This document shows, one piece after another, positions 25,801-33,800 of a DNA stretch of 64,000 bases (the first letter of the stretch is position 1; each line of letters begins with the position of its first letter). The translations under genes and the position numbers were made by a program. Source of the DNA: Branchiostoma floridae (taxonomy: Eukaryota > Chordata > Leptocardii > Amphioxiformes > Branchiostomatidae); assembly GCF_000003815.2 (NCBI RefSeq), contig NC_049979.1, forward strand, positions 29,304,908 to 29,368,907, given 5' to 3'. The notes under the pieces are model-generated. The model made no database searches and was not told the origin of the DNA. It saw nothing but the letters and a program-made list of their open reading frames with translations.

Positions 25801-27797
25801 CGTCCCTAGCATTTTTGCATTTGGACTGTCGACCACTGGCAAATAACATAATAACATACTTTTCCACTAAACAGCTGAAAAAGCTGTAACTGTAAGATCG
25901 TTTTTCAAACATACCTTGTTAGTGTGTGTGTGTGTTTCTAGATAAAAAATATTTTTTAAAAAGGAAGAGAATCGTTACCTATCGATTGTCTTTTTTTTTT
26001 CAGGACTGGGATTGGAAACGCAATTTTTTTCCTAGGCCTTACCAGGGTATGACTCTATTGACGACAGCACAACATAATCTGCTTTGAAACACAAGGTACA
26101 TGTACAAATACAGTACAATCCGTGATTGTGATCCCTCAAGCAGATAATCTGGTAGTCATTATATAGCTATAAGGCCTTGTCTGGTATGCACTAATGCAGT
26201 ATAGATTCTAATCTACATAAGGATTCTAATTTCTAGCCAGTGCATTTTTGGGTAATAAGCACCATGCTATAATTCGTGACCACCACTCTAAATGAGTACC
26301 ATTATGCTAATTTCCCATTAATGTAGTCATACCCTTAAACATTTACCTGTGGAATAATGTCTGATCAATTATGAAAAAATGTTGACATGACCCTCCAAAC
26401 AAAAAAAAATCCTTCTAATCTCATGTGGTGTAAAAATAAAGTCCTTATCAGTACCTATTTGATCTACATTTTCAAAGTCTCATCTCATCACAGCTCTCGA
26501 TTGGTCAAGTTGCTACCTCACCATTACCATTACACTAAAACAAAAACCTGGCTAGAACCCTTCATTTCAAAACTCTGCCTATTAGTCATTCCTCAATTTA
26601 TTGAATTTTAAAGCATATTCTGTCATATTTTCTCTCAGAAATGGAAAAAAAAACAGACTTTAGTCTAGACATTAGAAGGTCCCACCAATGCTCTAATCTT
26701 GAGTCTGCATCATAGTACATTTCCACCCAAACCATCTGACCACGCCCCCTTCCTGTGATGCCCAGTTGGGTTTTGGGGCGTACAAGGTAAATGCACTGGA
26801 GTTCACGGTGGTTTCATGTTCGTGGTTTTCACACTCAGTGACCTCTTCACTACAAATACATCATGAAATATCATGATGTGATAGAGGCTTTTCCATCTTA
26901 AGCACTCTCGCTGAGTCACAAGAAGTGGGTGGTTTCCGGCGACCAGCTGTCTGTAAAGGTGTTCAGGCTTGTAAACCCTAGTGCCTTTACAGACAGTCAG
27001 TCACTTTCCAATACTGTACAGTATGTGACTGTAACACCAATTTGCGAACTGAAAATCACAGTAAACAATACCGTGAAATTTGATCAAATTTCAATGCAAA
27101 TCTAATATGCATTTAGTATTTTCTTCTACACCGAGGGCGAAGAAGTCCTTTCTAATATTAATGCACAGTAGTTTGGGGTTGCAAAAATCAAAGGCTATAA
27201 AATGCAAATTTCTATAATAAGCCTTTACAATTTACAAGTCAAGTGGCTGTAGTACGAAGACAGGGAAAATTTAGACGTTACTGATGAGTCGGCGGAACAT
27301 TTTCATGCATATTTTGTCGTTTCTGGAGCCAATTACAAGATTACAAGAAAATTTCCTAGATGCAACCTTAAAAAATGATGACAAATTCTATGTTGCACAA
27401 AATTTTACGTTGCGTTGGTATTTTATTGAGTAAAACCCTAACCATTCAAAGTGTGCCATGAAATACCGGTTTCTTAGTAATCATTTGAGCTACTATTGTT
27501 TGTGTGTGAGTGTGCAAGATTCCTAGTTAATATTCCGGTTTTGCAGGTGTCCCATAATCTTCTAGTACACACCTGCACAAATTGCATTCGGGGAATATGG
27601 CCATTGGGAAGTCAACAATATCATACTTGATTTTCACCACCTAAAATCCACGTACATGACGCGTTTATGATTCCTATCCGTACCTTGATTGTTGAAGACC
27701 ATTTCCCCTGCTCTGGAGTCGCCACAACTCCAACAGAAGAGAGCAGGACGATAAAAACACCGACGGTGATGACAAAATCGCCACGTCTTGCTGCCAT
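1314..27797 (-). CDS. TMEM87: TMEM87A/B orthologue, complete coding region, 19 exons
   Basis: Golgi/endosomal seven-transmembrane protein of the GOLD-domain seven-TM (LU7TM) family. Family members are linked to endosome-to-Golgi traffic and, for TMEM87A, to cation conduction or mechanosensing, which is still debated. Nineteen exons join in phase to 654 codons plus stop; human TMEM87A is about 555 residues, and the excess is a charged insert (exons 5-6). Diagnostic stretches include [90 protein letters not shown] and [13 protein letters not shown]. The start at 27797 opens a signal peptide. Splice sites are GT-AG throughout. The gene diverges from ERLEC1 across a 145 bp gap. A single vertebrate-type gene predating the 87A/87B split is likely, so A versus B is not assigned. 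No canonical AATAAA was seen on this strand between the stop and the window edge. Confidence 0.93.
1787..1990. repeat. Dispersed repeat, copy 1
   Basis: About 200 bp related to 30022-30225: both contain GCGAAAACGTTCCATAC, GGTGTTCCGGACC, a TCGAATAC motif and similar spacing. Unclassified; no terminal repeats were defined. Confidence 0.55.
2082..2185. mobile_element. Palindromic MITE, 104 bp
   Basis: Terminal inverted repeats TACAACACGGTGTATTCTGC and (reverse complement of the right end) TACAACAAGGGGTATTCCGT, continuing into ATCACC. A related partial motif (GGTGATGCGGAATACACCAT) occurs at 61480-61500. Non-coding. Confidence 0.55.
2852..3278. mobile_element. hAT-like MITE, 427 bp, with 8-bp target duplication
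   Basis: Ends TAGGGCTGGGTATCGGTAC and GTACCGGTACCCAGCCCTA. It is flanked by CCGGTAAC at 2844-2851 and 3279-3286. An 8-bp duplication fits the hAT superfamily. The interior is full of ACCGG/CCGGT and GGTCCAGGTCC motifs. No coding capacity. Confidence 0.75.
4076..5006. repeat. 59-bp minisatellite copying the exon 12 donor edge, about 16 units
   Basis: Unit length is 59 bp, read from the one-base shift per 60-base line. On the minus strand each unit is the last 48 or so bases of TMEM87 exon 12 ([17 protein letters not shown]) plus the splice donor CTAG/GTAAGT and the start of the intron. Units are nearly identical. About 15 intact donor copies exist; the authentic exon end is the most upstream one at 4952. 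Confidence 0.97.
4952..10514 (-). CDS. TMEM87: TMEM87 exons 7-12: end of GOLD domain and TM1-TM5 region
   Basis: Exons: 7 10409-10514 ([16 protein letters not shown]), 8 10210-10271, 9 8905-9088, 10 7580-7679, 11 6931-7024, 12 4952-5138. Exon 7 and the start of 8 finish the lumenal beta-sandwich. Exon 9 encodes TM1 ([20 protein letters not shown]) and TM2, separated by [11 protein letters not shown], and ends with an N-S-T sequon. Exon 10 is [20 protein letters not shown] plus a TM. Exon 11 is [20 protein letters not shown]. Exon 12 carries the TM with the CWW motif and the [20 protein letters not shown] loop. Exon 9 at its acceptor and exon 12 at its donor are each continued by a minisatellite made of copies of that exon edge. 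Confidence 0.93.
5753..6165. mobile_element. Second copy of the ACCGGT-rich hAT-like MITE, degraded
   Basis: Starts AGGGGTGGGTACCGGTAC and shares the interior GGACCAGTCCAGAAAAACCG and AACCGGACCTGGAACTGAAT with the copy at 2852-3278. The right terminal repeat is lost, so limits are approximate. Confidence 0.6.
6394..6423 (-). CDS. TMEM87: Possible 30-nt cassette microexon of TMEM87
   Basis: Between exons 11 and 12 a ten-codon, phase 0-0 open segment ([10 protein letters not shown]) lies between an acceptor ending TGCAG and a donor GTAGGT. It would insert ten residues into a loop where human TMEM87A also has extra residues (the GAQTDLASLAF region). There is no transcript evidence; a chance match is quite possible. 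Confidence 0.3.
8265..8869. mobile_element. MITE with TA target duplication, 605 bp
   Basis: Terminal inverted repeats of about 27 bp beginning CCGTATATTCTCGAATAAAG, flanked by TA at 8263-8264 and 8870-8871 (Tc1/mariner-like). The CGAATAAAGTACGCACCCC motif recurs internally. Related fragments lie at about 39885-39995 and 55785-56285. Confidence 0.8.
9080..10135. repeat. 64-bp minisatellite copying the exon 9 acceptor edge, about 15 units
   Basis: Unit of 64 bp (9231, 9295, 9359 and onward). On the minus strand it holds the acceptor TTCCTGTACAG and the first 36 or so bases of exon 9 ([12 protein letters not shown]). Units become more variable toward 9700-10130. It fills nearly all of the 1.1 kb intron between exons 8 and 9. 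Confidence 0.95.
10761..10839. repeat. CA dinucleotide microsatellite
   Basis: Interrupted then pure (CA)n. Long open frames over it on both strands are artefacts. Other short runs are at 22855-22880 (CA) and 25922-25936 (GT). Confidence 0.95.
11009..11216. mobile_element. TTCGCGG MITE, copy 1
   Basis: Termini CTGTAAATGCATTTAAGTTC and GTTTCTGCATTTACAG, TA on both sides. The interior repeats TTCGCGG/CCGCGAA-type motifs (here partly mutated). Full relatives are at 62952-63159 and 63318-63523, a half copy at 60318-60400, and decayed ones at about 26785-27060 and 35836-36240. Confidence 0.8.
11375..12230 (-). CDS. TMEM87: TMEM87 exons 5-6: charged, low-complexity lumenal insert
   Basis: Exon 5 12075-12230 (52 codons) and exon 6 11375-11587 (71 codons) are both phase 0-0 and flanked by good AG and GT sites. 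Exon 5 is basic ([15 protein letters not shown]) with one N-A-S sequon. Exon 6 starts Ala/Pro-rich, then becomes strongly acidic ([18 protein letters not shown]), and carries a glutamine tract ([10 protein letters not shown]) and an N-H-S sequon. Human TMEM87A has only a short non-homologous linker here, so the 123 residues are lineage-specific. Long antisense frames over exon 6 are shadows of this composition. Confidence 0.75.
14578..14631. repeat. 54-bp near-perfect palindrome
   Basis: Arms GATTGGTCAGAATGAATCG and ACACCGG with two central bases and a single mismatch. The outer part contains ATTGGTCA, a CCAAT-type box in inverted pairs. Confidence 0.9.
15010..15100 (+). ncRNA. tRNA-like sequence (tRNA-derived SINE or pseudogene)
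   Basis: A box A-like TGGCTGAACGG and a perfect box B GGGTTCGAATCCC with a long variable region, resembling Leu/Ser tRNAs. The acceptor stem does not close properly and T-stem pairing is incomplete, so a functional tRNA is unlikely. It sits inside nested element A. Confidence 0.5.
16475..17009. mobile_element. Nested element B, MITE of 535 bp, in the left arm
   Basis: Inverted ends contain TTTAAAGGGGCATTCCACT and its complement; ACAC is duplicated at 16471-16474 and 17010-17013. The uninterrupted sequence (GTGACACAGGAT) is in the right arm at about 20717. Non-coding. Confidence 0.75.
18110..18526. repeat. Two inverted copies of a 150-160 bp MITE
   Basis: Copy 1 18110-18269 has ends CAATAGAAGCC and GGCTTCTACTG flanked by TA. 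Copy 2, about 18385-18526, is in the opposite orientation (ends in CGACTTCTGCTG). Both share GCTTAATTGCAC-type sequence and a GCGAAGTTATC block. They lie in the spacer of the 9.3-kb element. Confidence 0.7.
19229..20140. mobile_element. Small inverted-repeat element in the spacer, about 910 bp
   Basis: Ends ACTCGTTCTCATTGAAAT and ATTTAAATGAGAACGAGCC. It holds two GGTAACGTTTGTTACAG motifs (19559, 19741), close to the GGTAACGTAAATTACAG of nested element A, suggesting a related transposase. Limits are approximate. Confidence 0.55.
22905..27797 (-). CDS. TMEM87: TMEM87 exons 1-4: signal peptide and first part of lumenal domain
   Basis: Exon 1 27684-27797 (38 codons): MAARRGD, then a hydrophobic run [19 protein letters not shown], a signal peptide. 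Exon 2 25270-25351: contains [16 protein letters not shown], with an N-Q-T glycosylation sequon. Exon 3 23618-23718: contains [20 protein letters not shown] and DCFEEF; the two cysteines match the conserved lumenal C-D-L and D-C-Y positions of human TMEM87A. Exon 4 22905-23027: tyrosine-rich, [20 protein letters not shown], not well conserved with human. The phases 0, 1, 0, 0 all close correctly. Exon 4 is the least conserved of the four and is supported mainly by its frame and splice sites. Confidence 0.85.
23780..24125. repeat. SINE-like dispersed repeat
   Basis: Shares GGCTTCACTAC, AAGTTACACCGGGTCAC and CTTCTCAATAAATG with 48370-48555. The right half (CCAAGAGCACAACATC, AACCCAGAACCTCTG) reads on the minus strand like a tRNA-derived SINE body with the TTGTGC-CCTTGGG motif. 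Confidence 0.5.
24145..24827. repeat. Inverted-repeat element with an internal 31-bp minisatellite
   Basis: Arms of about 105-115 bp (24145-24250 and 24712-24827) contain CTTGATACACA, TTACGAGCCAACGTTT and GTCAGGGCTATACTGAC. Between them (24246-24605) about 12 units of 31 bp read GGTTCACAGTGCACTGGAGC plus TAGGTGTTACA, with a variant CTTACCTAGG. The arms resemble Penelope-type terminal sequence. Confidence 0.75.
24892..25228. mobile_element. CAGGGCTC MITE, 337 bp
   Basis: Ends CAGGGCTCAAAATA and TATTTCGAGCCCTG with CTTAC repeated on both sides. The interior is rich in TGCAGGTA/TACCTGCA. A related element with the same termini lies at 36704-37246. Confidence 0.7.
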
Positions 27798-27942
27798 TTT
27801 GCTTCTTCCTAGCACGCATGCGTCATGACCTCTCCACGCAGGGGGTGATGGGAGGTCATAGTTCAAAAGGAGGTTAAACGTGGCAAGATGGCTGCCAACA
27901 TCAAATTTTTCTGTTTACAACTTTACATTTAAGCACTTTACC
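27798..27942. promoter_or_regulatory. Divergent TMEM87/ERLEC1 promoter
   Basis: Only 145 bp separate the two start codons, so both genes must start transcription within or next to this gap. A perfect 10-bp palindrome ACGCATGCGT at 27814-27823 resembles the NRF1 core. CAAGATGGC at 27884-27892 (plus) matches the YY1-type start-site element, and CAAAATGGC at 27793-27801 on the minus strand is a one-base variant that overlaps the TMEM87 start codon. No TATA box is evident. Both products are secretory-pathway proteins, which fits shared control, but co-regulation is inferred. Confidence 0.65.
27888..27932 (+). other. Upstream ORF in the ERLEC1 leader (14 codons)
   Basis: An ATG inside the YY1-like AAGATGGC element opens MAANIKFFCLQLYI and stops at TAA, 10 bases before the ERLEC1 start ATG. 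It is in a different frame from ERLEC1. If transcription starts upstream of 27888 this uORF would be scanned first; if it starts within the YY1-like element, as at many such promoters, it would be skipped. Confidence 0.45.
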
Positions 27943-30880
27943 ATGGATTGGGAGGTTTTATACCGTGTGCCTATGTACGCATGGACAGTCCGAAATATAA
28001 GGATGATGTATATATTAGTTTGGAGCGCGCTAGCGCTAACGGTTTGCGGTTATAACCAGTTTGATGACAGCGTTTTGTTCCATCTCAGTTGGCCCGGTCC
28101 TGAGTTAGAGGTAAGAAGCACCTGTTCATCTTGTTGTGTTGATTGTTTTTGTTTATCAGTGTGTATGAAAATGGTTGCAAAATTAGAAGTAATGTCAGGT
28201 GCAAAATTTTAGATAAACTGTGGTTTGAATTTGTTTGTCTTTTTAGATCCACATTTCTTTACAACGTGGAAGTTGTGCATTTTTACATTTTTTGCTATGT
28301 ATGCACGCAAGTACTAAGTGTATTTTATAGGATTACATAATGAACAGTAGCTTCCGGGTTTCAGGGACTACGTGGCAGTCGCACGTTGGTGTGGTTTTAT
28401 CTTTGCCCAAATCTCTTTCACATCTTTCAGATATGTCCACACATGCCTTTTGTTACAATAACCTTTGTTATTTAGAATTAGATAAAGCCCTGTGTGATGT
28501 GAGCATCAAGTAATTTGATAATTCTTGAATTATTTATTACATACAATAATTGAAGCTAACAATTTGATTGGATGAATTGCTGAAGGTACTTCAAATGTAC
28601 ACTACTATTGGTTACTCAGCCACCTAAATGTAATTGGCCTTGCAGGCAAGAGAAAATGACAATTACAAGCAAATGCACTGATGTCACGATAACCCATTTG
28701 GCAGACATAAAACACGTGTAAGACAAAAAAGGATGTCCTTAATAAATATTTGAGGAATGGATTCCAAAATATAACCGTGGAAAAGGTTATGAATGTGAAA
28801 TTTAGGCCACTCTAAATTTATTACCTTTGCCAGAATGGCTAAGGTTATGTTTTACTTTTAGGCTTGTGAGTCTGTGTGTCTGTCTGTCTGTCTGTGTGTT
28901 AACAGTATAACTCAAGAAGCCTTTGATGGATCCCAATAATATTTGGTAGGTGGGTAGGGGTCGGGAAAACGAAGGTCAAGTTCGATAATGGGCCCCCTAC
29001 TGGCTTGTTAAGGTACTGCAACAAAACCTCAATTTTTTTTATCTCGTGTTCTGGACCTGCTACATGGTTATGATTTTTGAGTGGTAGATAGCCCTTGGTG
29101 CAGAGAGTAAGTGCTTTAAGTTTGGACCCCCTAGCGGCTTGTTTGGAACTGCAGTCGCCGATTTCCTTTCAAACTTTTGACGAGAATAACTCGAGAACGT
29201 GTTGATGGATCGTCATGGTTTTTGGTATGTAGATAGCCCAAGTAAAAATGTACACAATGGAATACCAATTATGCAAATCAGCAACTAATTTGCATAATTA
29301 ATGAGGAAAGTTTATAAATCCACTGCATTTCATGATAGGACTTTCAAACTTGTCACATATATAGATGAGGAAGAGAGAAATATCAATGCATATTAATTAT
29401 GCAAATGACGGCCTCATTTGCATAATTAATGAGAAAATATAAACATGTTGACGGATCGTCATGTTTTTGGTATGTAGATAGCCAAAGGGAAGACTTACAT
29501 GATGGAATTATAATTATGCAAATCGACTGCTAATTTGCATAATTAATGAGAAAAGTTTGTAAATCCACTGCATTCCTTATAGGACTTTCAAACTTGTCAC
29601 ATTTTTAGCTAAGAAAGAAGGAAATATCAATACACATTTATTATGCAAATGATGCTTGATACAATTTAATATTATTATGTTAATCTAATCTGCATAGGGA
29701 TCTAATTTGCATAAGCAATGGCGAAATGTTATGAACCAACTTCAGGCATATAAAATAAAATGTAATGAGTAACACATTTATGTCTACAGACATCATTCTA
29801 CATAACAAACCTGGTTTATTTGGCAAAGGTATGTGTTCGTTGATCTCTAGTTTGTTTATGTGCCGTCTTGGTTTTTTTCAGAAAAAAAAATGGAACGGCA
29901 GGTTGAAAAAAATATTATTTTTCAAATGGTCTGAGGTGAAGATATAGGGCTTTAAATACCAAAAAAAAAATCTCTTCCTTGATTTGTCACTAATTGTTCT
30001 GAATAAAAGGGAATTGTTAAATACTATTCATGTCATACCTGTGATGCGAAAACGTTCCATACTGGTGTTCCGGACCGGCTGGTAACTTTCCGTACGGCCC
30101 GGGCTTATCACACGGGCTCCATTCGAATAAATCGAACTGTTTCGAGTAGGCCGAGTACGGCGCCATCGAAAGTTCGAATACCTGATTCGGGCGTTGGAAC
30201 ATTAACTGCCTGTAGTCCGAATGTTGTCTTTTTAAGGTCCATCTTATTTTACATCTGTAATTTTTAACAGAATTTTATCATGCCTTTTTGGCTGCAATGA
30301 GTTTTAATTCAACAAAGCAGTACCAGTACTCGACAAAAAATGTAGAGTAGAAACCAGATGTGGAAATTATAAACTGTTGTACATTGTTTCCAGTCCCCTC
30401 CACCAGGAAGCAGAATAGCAGAAACCATTGAAGTGTCCACGGCAGACAATGAGAGATATCGCTGTACACTTCCCGTGCCTTTGTCAGAGACTGAGGTAAA
30501 TGTCACATCTACAATTCTTTTTGTAGTCTTTGAAAGTTTGAGAAAGAGCTTTAATTTAAAGGGGAGCAAAGCTCAAAAATTCAAATATATACATGTATGC
30601 TATGCTAAATATACTCTTAATTCAATTCTCACTCAAACATTTGATATAAGTCCTTCATAGTTTAGTGTTCTCCCATGGATTAAAACATGTATTGTACTGA
30701 TAGCTACTAGACTGACTGATTGGCCTAAACATGAATGTTGTGATGTATTGTTTTTGTTGGTTTGTTTACTCTTATCTTCACCCATCTGTTTCCTACCAGG
30801 ACTCAGAAGAGGAGTACCTTGGTCTGAGTGCAGCACAGTTGATGAAACCCATCTACAGACAAGTCAGCTGCACATATAGG
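27943..30880 (+). CDS. ERLEC1: ERLEC1 exons 1-3: signal sequence and start of MRH1
   Basis: Exon 1 27943-28110 (56 codons): a short N-terminal extension, then [16 protein letters not shown] as signal peptide, then [11 protein letters not shown], which matches human FRVNWPGTEF. Exon 2 30394-30495: contains [16 protein letters not shown] (human KYKCILPLVTSGDEEE). Exon 3 30800-30880: contains [18 protein letters not shown] (human PRELLEPLFKQSSCSYR). A methionine at codon 21 could also serve as start and would give a more typical signal peptide. Confidence 0.92.
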
Positions 30881-33800
30881 GTATAGATCTAATACTCTGA
30901 TGACTTGTACAATTTATAAACACAAATAATTTAATGTATTAGCAGGGCTACGCCAAAAATAGTTACTCAAGCAACTGGATATGGTTTTGAAACGGTCAGA
31001 CGTTTCGGAAAGAATCCACTTTCCTTCGTCAGTGACACTGAAGTGATCTGCAAGAAACAGGTCTTTTATACTCTAACTATGAATGAAGACAATTTCAGAT
31101 GTCCAATAGGAAAGGTTGTAAGACAATTCAGACTGAAGACAATTTGGATTCCAAAGAAAACCAAGCTAAGCCAAAGTCAAGCTGAACAAAACCCAACAAA
31201 ACTTTTAGCTCCTGTAACTAAAACAACAGGAGCTAATTGACTCAGCTAATTGATTCATTTGCGTTTGGTCCTAGGCCCTTGATATCCTTTGAAAATCCAA
31301 ATTGTCTTCAGCTTGACTTTGGCTTAGCTTTGTTTTCTTTGGAATCCAAATTGTCTTCAGTCTGAATTGTCTTACAACCTTTCCTATTGGACATCTGAAA
31401 TTGTCTTCATTCATAGTTAGAGTATAAAAGACCTGTTTCTTGCAGATCACTTCAGTGTCACTGACGAAGGAAAGTGGATTCTTTCCGAAACGTCTGACCG
31501 TTTCAAAACCATATCCAGTTGCTTGAGTAACTATTTTTGGCGTATCTTATTTACCTGGATGTCTAACCTACATCGACATATTAGCAGGGCTGTCTCCAGC
31601 TTTGATTTTTTTCTGTCCCACGCATTGTTTGGGAGCCCATGTTGTTGATTTAGCTGTTGAAATATAGCTTATAATGAAAATACATTTTTAACAGTTTCAT
31701 GTTGTTTTTGGGACGGATGGGTTAAACATATTTTCCCTACCAACAAGCAAATTTCTTTCCCAGGACAGAAAGAGTGTCCTAGAGACAGCGGGAACGGGTT
31801 TTCTGCGCGTTAAAAATCTGCGCGCGCGTTAAAAATCTGCGCGTTAAAAAATTAAGTTGTGCATTGAGAAATTCTTAGGCAGAAAAATGTGACTCCATTA
31901 TATGATTTTACATCTGTTACCTGAATTTTTGGTTTGAAAAGCCCCTAATTTTTAGGTCCCTTGGGAATAGGCTAATTTGCATATCCAAAAGATTTCAAAA
32001 TCACTTGAATTAGACACAAATACATGGAAAAATTACTAGTGTGAGGCTTTATATCATAAGATATAACTGCTTGAGGCTTTTTTCCATTCTACAAGCTTCA
32101 TTTCATCTTTTCTCAAGCAGATTGTTTCACATGCAAATATCAACCTTTGTTGCGCGTTAAACTTGTTTTTTTTTAAATGTTTAAAAATCGCTTTAAAACT
32201 CCTGGAAAGGGATATTTGTACTCTAGAATGCAACAATATGATACTTAATTTCATTTCGTGTTATCTTCTTCAAGCTTATAAGTTTAAAACTGCAAAAAAG
32301 TTTTAAAATCCACAGGGAATCAGCTAATTTGCATATTTTAACGCGCAGGTTTTTAACGCGCAAGTTTTAACGCGCAAATTTTAACGCTAGTTAGGGTAGT
32401 GCTTAGATGCAATATGGCTAAGAGTGTATTTTAGTTGGTCAAGAGACAGCTCTGTGTTTAAGTTGTAAAAGTTATCTGATTATGTATTTTTGATATGCAT
32501 AATTCATTGAAAAATAGCACCCTTTTCTAGAGCTAAGGGCTCCTTTGATGATGGGTTGATTTCCTATTGTTCTTACCACCCTTACAGATAGAGACCTACT
32601 GGACTTATGAATTGTGTCATGGAAAATATATCAGGCAATATCATGAAGAGAAGGAAACAGGAAAGGTAACACATCAGAAATCATGCCTACTTTTTTGCTT
32701 TAATTTAAGATCTTTGAGTAATGTCATTTGAAGTAGATCTATGCAATATTTTTGTACATCTATGTTGATGATATTTTACATGAAGGAACTTTGTTCTGCT
32801 ATCGTATCTACAGAAAATAAAGCTGCAAGAATATTATCTGGGAAGATTTCAAAGTGCAGAAGGTATGTGTGTCATTTAAGAAAAATGAACCACTAGGATT
32901 ATAATGTATGTTTGTTTTGTGTCTAATATTGTGGACTTGATAGGGGTGTACCTATAGAAGACCACAATGTTCTAGCTTCAATTTTATTTTAGTGCATAGG
33001 TAATTTTATTTTAGTGCATATGTTATTGTGAGGTAATATTTAGCAACCAGGGGAAATTAATCCTCCTTGACAAAGTAAAAAGTTTTTTTCTAGTTTGGAG
33101 GGTCATATCAACATTTTTTTTTACATTATTACACAAGTGAATACATGTACTAGCAAAATACATTACGTTGGTTGAAAAACAAGCCTAATGGTCTTACATT
33201 TAGTGTTGTGATTGCTAAAGATAACTTGATGGCCCAATATGGTAAAATGCAATGCTAGAATCCTGGGCCAGTCATGATAACTGTGTCTTGATTTTTTACT
33301 GCAGATGCAAGTAAACAGAAACCTCCTCCTGAAGAAGGAAAACAGGGGAAAACAGAAATGGTGGGTACCGATCACATCACTGATAAGCACTGAAGAATAT
33401 GTGTTTTTACCTCCATGAAAAGTAGAGGTATCAGTCTGTCTGTGTGTATGTTTGTATTTCTGGATATTTGTGGTCAGCATATACTTAAGAACCATTTCTG
33501 TAGATAGACAATTACAGATTGTAATACTAATATGCCACCACAATATCGTAAATCCTAAAATATTTGTAGTGGTTTGGTTTTATTTGGGCAATTTTTTCAT
33601 GGCACTTCAAGAAGGCATTCTTGTGCTTCAATCTATCTCCATGAAATATTTTGATTGACATGCAAATGACATCCACATTTACATAATGTATGTTCAATGT
33701 TGATTTCCATCACTTGCCACTAAGACTATTGATGACACTTAAGCATTAATCATGCAAATTGGTTTTTCATTTTCATAATTGGTATCTGCCTAAGCTCTGC

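Noticed and set aside
27621-27866. Upstream extension of TMEM87 to an ATG at 27866
   Set aside because: The signal peptide starts at 27797; the extension has no conservation and would reach into the divergent promoter.
27880-27942. ERLEC1 start at GTG 27880
   Set aside because: No ATG there; the ACCATGG at 27943 is a strong start and leaves a complete signal sequence.
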